Assembly: GCA_945860295.1 (NCBI GenBank)
Contig: CAMAQH010000003.1
Coordinates: 1-64,000, forward strand
Source of the DNA: Prosthecobacter debontii
GTDB lineage: Bacteria; Verrucomicrobiota; Verrucomicrobiia; Verrucomicrobiales; Verrucomicrobiaceae
DNA: 64,000 bases
Direction of reading: 5' to 3'
Below the pieces are notes generated by a model. It made no database searches. It was not told the origin of the DNA and was given only the letters and a program-made list of their open reading frames with translations. This document shows positions 60,987-64,000 of the stretch, one piece after another (position 1 is the first letter of the stretch; the number at the start of each line of letters is the position of its first letter). A program made the position numbers and the translations under genes.

Positions 60987-62768
60987 ATGTCAACCGACGC
61001 CAAAACTCAGATCGCGCTCATGGAGAAAATCGTCTCCCTCTGCAAGCGCCGCGGCTTCATCTTTCAAAGCAGCGAGATCTACGGCGGCTGCGGCGGCGTG
61101 TGGGACTACGGCCCGCTCGGCGCCGAGCTGAAACGCAATCTGCGCACCGCCTGGTGGAATGCCATGACTCGTGAACGTGAAGACGTGCTCGGCCTGGATG
61201 CCAGCATCCTCATGAATCCCGCCATCTGGAAAGCCAGTGGCCATGTGGATACCTTTGCCGATCTCATGCGCGAGTGCTCGCTGACGAACAAGCGTGTGCG
61301 TGCCGACCATGTCGATCCGCAGTCCGGCACAGTGCTGAAATACACGGGCGCGCAGGCTCCGAACGGCTGGCGCTGGGATCGTGTCATCACGGCACTGATG
61401 AAGAATGGCGAGCACATCGAGAGCTTCCGCAAACGTGTCCGCGCCCTCATTGCGCAGAATGCCGGTGAGTCGGCAGGCAAGCCTGAGGAAATCGAGCTGC
61501 TGAATGAAGAGAAGATCGACATCGTGAATGGCAGTGTCGATTTCCATCCTGAAACCGGCGGCATGTTGGGCGAGACGCGGCCTTTCAATCTCATGCTCAA
61601 AACCTACCTCGGCCCGACAGCGACCGAGGCAGACGTGACCTATCTGCGGCCTGAAACCGCGCAGGCCATCTTTGCTCAATTCAAGAACGTCTTCGACGCC
61701 AGCCGCGTGAAAGTTCCCTTCGGTATCTGCCAAATCGGCAAGGCCTTCCGCAATGAAGTGACGCCCAAGAATTTTACTTTTCGTAGCCGTGAGTTCGAGC
61801 AAATGGAACTCGAGTTTTTCATCAAGCCCGATGAAGCCGTGGAGATCATCAGCGGCGAAGTTGCCACCTGGAGTGAAGGCGCGGACCTGAGTGAGCCGCA
61901 GCCGAACTGGGGCTGGGATCTGTGGCATCGTTACTGGGTCGATCAGCGCACGAAGTTCTATGAAGGTATCGGCCTCGGTGGCGTGCTTGAGTATTACTGG
62001 CAGACGAATGACGACCTGGCCCACTACGCCCGCGCTTGTGTGGACATCCTGTGCAACTTCCCCTTCGGCACCGAGGAACTGGAAGGCATCGCCGCGCGTG
62101 GAGCCTTCGATTTGACCGCCCATCAAAACGCCAGCGGCAAGACGCAGGAAGTCTTCGACGAGGAACTCAAAGTGGCCGCCGCCAAGCTCAACGATGAGCA
62201 GAAGGAAGCCATGATTCAGAAGCGTCTTGCCGCCGAGCAGGCCAAGGTCAAGGGCGCACCCATGCCTGAAACCAATGTACGCGCGTGGTTCGAGCGTCTC
62301 TTCAAAGGCAACTATGTCCCGCACGTCATCGAGCCCTCCGCTGGTCTCGACCGCATGGCGCTGGCGATCATTGCGAATGCTTTCACGGAGACCGAGAAGA
62401 CTGATGAAAAGGGCAAGAAGGAAACCATCACGGTTTTGAAACTGCATCCGCGTGTGGCTCCGATCAAAGTCGGCGTCTTCCCACTGCTGAAGAACAAGCC
62501 TGAGCTCGTGGCAAAAGCGCGCGAGGTCTATGCGCTGCTGAAAAAGCACATGAACGTCTTTTACGACGAGACCGCCAGCATCGGCCGCCGCTATGCCCGT
62601 CAGGACGAAGTCGGCACGCCCTTTGGTATCACCATCGACTTTGACAGCCTCGGCGAACAAGGCCCCGAGCTGCTCGACACAGTCACCCTCCGCTACCGCG
62701 ACAGCGGTGACCAAGAGCGCGTAAAGATCAGCGACCTGCTCGCGAAGCTGTTGCCGCTGGTGTCGTGA
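60987..62768 (+). CDS. glyS: Glycyl-tRNA synthetase, class II alpha2 type
   Basis: 593-residue single-chain class II synthetase (the homodimeric bacterial/eukaryotic type, not the alpha2-beta2 GlyQ/GlyS). Motif 1 region YGGCGGVWDYGPLGAELK, motif 2 around AFRNEVTPKNFTFRSREFEQ with ELEFF, and motif 3 in EPSAGLDRMALAIIANAF are all visible, with the anticodon-binding domain following (LHPRVAPIKVGVFPLL). It is longer than the 460-residue minimal form because of an insertion around 100-200 (TGAQAPNGWRW region). A very long antisense frame mirrors it and is rejected. Start at ATG 60987. Confidence 0.96.
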   Translation: MSTDAKTQIALMEKIVSLCKRRGFIFQSSEIYGGCGGVWDYGPLGAELKRNLRTAWWNAMTREREDVLGLDASILMNPAIWKASGHVDTFADLMRECSLTNKRVRADHVDPQSGTVLKYTGAQAPNGWRWDRVITALMKNGEHIESFRKRVRALIAQNAGESAGKPEEIELLNEEKIDIVNGSVDFHPETGGMLGETRPFNLMLKTYLGPTATEADVTYLRPETAQAIFAQFKNVFDASRVKVPFGICQIGKAFRNEVTPKNFTFRSREFEQMELEFFIKPDEAVEIISGEVATWSEGADLSEPQPNWGWDLWHRYWVDQRTKFYEGIGLGGVLEYYWQTNDDLAHYARACVDILCNFPFGTEELEGIAARGAFDLTAHQNASGKTQEVFDEELKVAAAKLNDEQKEAMIQKRLAAEQAKVKGAPMPETNVRAWFERLFKGNYVPHVIEPSAGLDRMALAIIANAFTETEKTDEKGKKETITVLKLHPRVAPIKVGVFPLLKNKPELVAKAREVYALLKKHMNVFYDETASIGRRYARQDEVGTPFGITIDFDSLGEQGPELLDTVTLRYRDSGDQERVKISDLLAKLLPLVS

Positions 62769-62896
62769 TACAATCTGCTATCTCGTTCACCGATGAGTCC
62801 GTCCGAAGTCTTCAAAAGAGAGCGGATGGACTACCAGTTCGGCGGAGAAGCAGGTGAGTGTTATCGACAGGCAGCGCGCCAGACAGTTCCAACCTG

Positions 62897-63211
62897 CTAG
62901 GCGCTGGTTTTAGCTGCTGCACAACTCCAGCAGACTTCGAAACTGCTGGGATTGCTCTCGCCGCACTCGGCGCAAGTCCAGTCGGCTCCGGCAGGGGCTT
63001 CGTTGTCGTTCAGCGGCTTCAAAAGTTTGACGGCTTCGTCGTAGCGCTCGTCATCGACGATGCAGAGTGTTGGCTGAACTCCGGGCGACATCATGTTCAC
63101 CAACCACGGAGAGTTTTCATTCTGGATGTAAGAGGCAATTCCCGCACCCTCCAGCACCGACTGACAAAGCCCGATGCGGCTGGAATCAATGTTGGAGTAG
63201 AGGTCTTTCAT
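62897..63211 (-). CDS. DUF2007 protein with zinc-ribbon tail
   Basis: 104-residue protein; ATG 63211 opens MKDLYSNIDSSRIGLCQSVL. The DUF2007 (putative signal-transducing) part continues EGAGIASYIQNENSPWLVN and PTLCIVDDERYDEAVKLLK. The end, WTCAECGESNPSSFEVCWSC, is a RanBP2-type two-CxxC zinc ribbon. The domain has no proven function. It is directly downstream of the cupin gene (7-bp gap) and hemL on the same strand, probably one operon. Confidence 0.82.
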   Translation of the reverse strand: MKDLYSNIDSSRIGLCQSVLEGAGIASYIQNENSPWLVNMMSPGVQPTLCIVDDERYDEAVKLLKPLNDNEAPAGADWTCAECGESNPSSFEVCWSCAAAKTSA

Positions 63212-63218
63212 GCTGGGC

Positions 63219-63566
63219 TCACACCTCAAATTCATCCGCAGGATCAAAGGGCGGCATGGGTATGTTGATGATCTTGAGTTTGCCGACGGCACGATGCACG
63301 CAACCGGGGCGGATCATGACGGAGGTCATAGGCTTGAGCGGGATGCGCTCACCATCCGCTTCCAGGTAACCTTCGCCCTCCAATACGATGTAGATCTCGG
63401 TCATCTTCTGATGGTAGTGCGCCTTGCTGTCCGCGTGAATGTCCGTGAGATGCACGGTAGCCAGGGTGTTCCAGGGCTCTTTGAAAGCACGACGTGCTTG
63501 TCCGCAGGGACAAGGTGTCGGTGTGATTTCATCAAGCTGCGCGACGGCGAAGCGGGGAGTGGACAT
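63219..63566 (-). CDS. Cupin-domain protein
   Basis: 115-residue single-domain cupin. Metal motif 1 is recognisable as HYHQKMTEIYIVLEGEGYLE (His-x-His and Glu), and motif 2 lies around IRPGCVHRAVGKLKI. The RHxH-type pattern and length fit small bacterial metal-bound cupins. An early cluster CPCG is unusual. Possible isomerase, dioxygenase or sugar-binding role; nothing decides it. Between hemL and the DUF2007 gene on the minus strand. Confidence 0.84.
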   Translation of the reverse strand: MSTPRFAVAQLDEITPTPCPCGQARRAFKEPWNTLATVHLTDIHADSKAHYHQKMTEIYIVLEGEGYLEADGERIPLKPMTSVMIRPGCVHRAVGKLKIINIPMPPFDPADEFEV

Positions 63567-63572
63567 GATGAA

Positions 63573-64000
63573 TTAGAGTGTTGAGAGCGCCTCCGCCGCC
63601 ACTTCGGCCGTGCGCGCCATGTCGGCTTCGTCGTGGGCGAGGCTGATGAAGCCGGTCTCGAACTGGCTGGGGGCAAAGTACACGCCGTGCTCGAGGCAGT
63701 GATGGAAAAATTTGCGGAAGGCGGCGAGGTCGGAGGTCTTGGCGTCTTGCAGGTTGTGGACTTCCTTCTCGGTGAAGAAGAGGCAGAACATGCTGCCTTT
63801 GCGATACCAGCGATAGCCGAGGCCTTTCTTCTTCAGCACATCGAGCACGGCATCTTCCATGACCTGACCGATGGCTTCGAGGTGCTTGTAGCCTTGTTGT
63901 TTATCCAGCTCATGAAGCTGCGCGAGTCCGGCGGCGAGAGCGACGGGATTGCCGCTGAGCGTGCCCGCCTGATACACGGGGCCAAGCGGAGCGAGATAGT
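63573..64000 (-). CDS. hemL: Glutamate-1-semialdehyde 2,1-aminomutase, C-terminal part (5' end outside window)
   Basis: At least 142 residues of a PLP enzyme that makes 5-aminolevulinate for tetrapyrroles. The visible part begins LAPLGPVYQAGTLSGNPVAL, the strongly conserved segment after the PLP lysine, and continues to FCLFFTEKEVHNLQDAK, HHCLEHGVYFAPSQFET and GFISLAHDEADMARTAEVAA. The catalytic lysine and N-terminus lie beyond the right edge. The family is certain by these motifs. It heads the run hemL, cupin, DUF2007. Confidence 0.94.
   Translation of the reverse strand, partial: YLAPLGPVYQAGTLSGNPVALAAGLAQLHELDKQQGYKHLEAIGQVMEDAVLDVLKKKGLGYRWYRKGSMFCLFFTEKEVHNLQDAKTSDLAAFRKFFHHCLEHGVYFAPSQFETGFISLAHDEADMARTAEVAAEALSTL

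Noticed and set aside
60990-62714. 574-codon frame antisense to glyS, with similar long antisense frames at 57160-58395, 58432-59652, 31897-33291 and 23478-24575
   Set aside because: They lie inside well-recognised genes on the other strand, and none has a recognisable domain.
62793-62808. Hammerhead-ribozyme-like core (GATGAGTCCGTCCGAA)
   Set aside because: No stem II can form between GATGAG and GAA and the flanking stems are absent. A 35-codon frame starting here also lacks a ribosome-binding site.
1-64000. CRISPR arrays, rRNA and tRNA genes, prophage or integrase genes
   Set aside because: I saw no regularly spaced repeats, no rRNA signature, no cloverleaf I could defend, and no integrase or phage structural gene.

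Overview
The window is GC-rich, densely coded bacterial chromosome. It looks like a member of the Verrucomicrobia, most like Prosthecobacter/Verrucomicrobium, within the PVC superphylum. The pointers are two DUF1501 proteins, DUF1549/DUF1553 cytochrome-type proteins, secreted sulfatases, DUF1080, a PVC-type heme/HEAT dehydrogenase-like protein, a secreted Gfo/Idh/MocA oxidoreductase and a PEP-CTERM sorting tail. This is inferred from gene content; no rRNA or tRNA gene was seen.

Layout. 1-1954: DeaD/CsdA-like RNA helicase, cut by the left edge, with a hairpin-rich upstream region. 2369-4567: ThuA-like protein and an MHS-family transporter. 4569-7926 (minus): tightly coupled SDR, CoA-transferase and thiolase genes for acetoacetyl-CoA/short-chain acid metabolism. 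8022-8692: HNH endonuclease with a small partner. 8791-12569: sugar-acid dehydratase (IlvD/Edd) and a DapA-like aldolase/dehydratase around a glycosyltransferase. 12621-14102: decay zone where a broken DUF1549/DUF1553 gene meets the orphan 3' end of a PEP-CTERM gene. 14149-20529: GMC oxidoreductase, DUF58 protein, ABC-2-like permease, two membrane proteins and RNase PH. 20623-25703 (minus): secreted esterases and sulfatases, probably acting on a sulfated, acylated polysaccharide, ending in a truncated DUF1080 gene. 26075-28722: a REP-associated tyrosine transposase, REP-like palindromic repeats, an AT-rich outer-membrane protein gene with its own promoter and terminator, and a degenerate antitoxin remnant. 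28766-31273: MutS. 31471-47897: secreted PVC-type redox and carbohydrate proteins, with ABC-F and MoaE genes and a toxin-antitoxin pair whose toxin is frameshifted. 48104-64000: mainly housekeeping (RuvA, TyrS, Mfd, Dtd, GlyS, HemL) with secreted or envelope proteins, including Kelch, SGNH hydrolase and SmpA-like types.

How the genes work together. The secreted hydrolases (sulfatases, esterases, SGNH, DUF1080 remnant) and the periplasmic redox proteins fit a polysaccharide-degrading lifestyle. The sugar-acid dehydratase, DapA-like enzyme and acetoacetyl-CoA operon could carry products into central metabolism. That link is inference.

The most unusual part of the window is how much gene decay can be read directly. 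There is an in-frame stop and a 5' truncation in a DUF1553 gene, a one-base frameshift in a ParE toxin, a 14-bp tandem duplication that breaks a small secreted protein, a truncated DUF1080 gene and an antitoxin with no start codon. The best candidate for a system of interest is the transposase, REP-like repeats and AT-rich outer-membrane gene at 26075-28437. I did not find a convincing wholly new multi-gene system.
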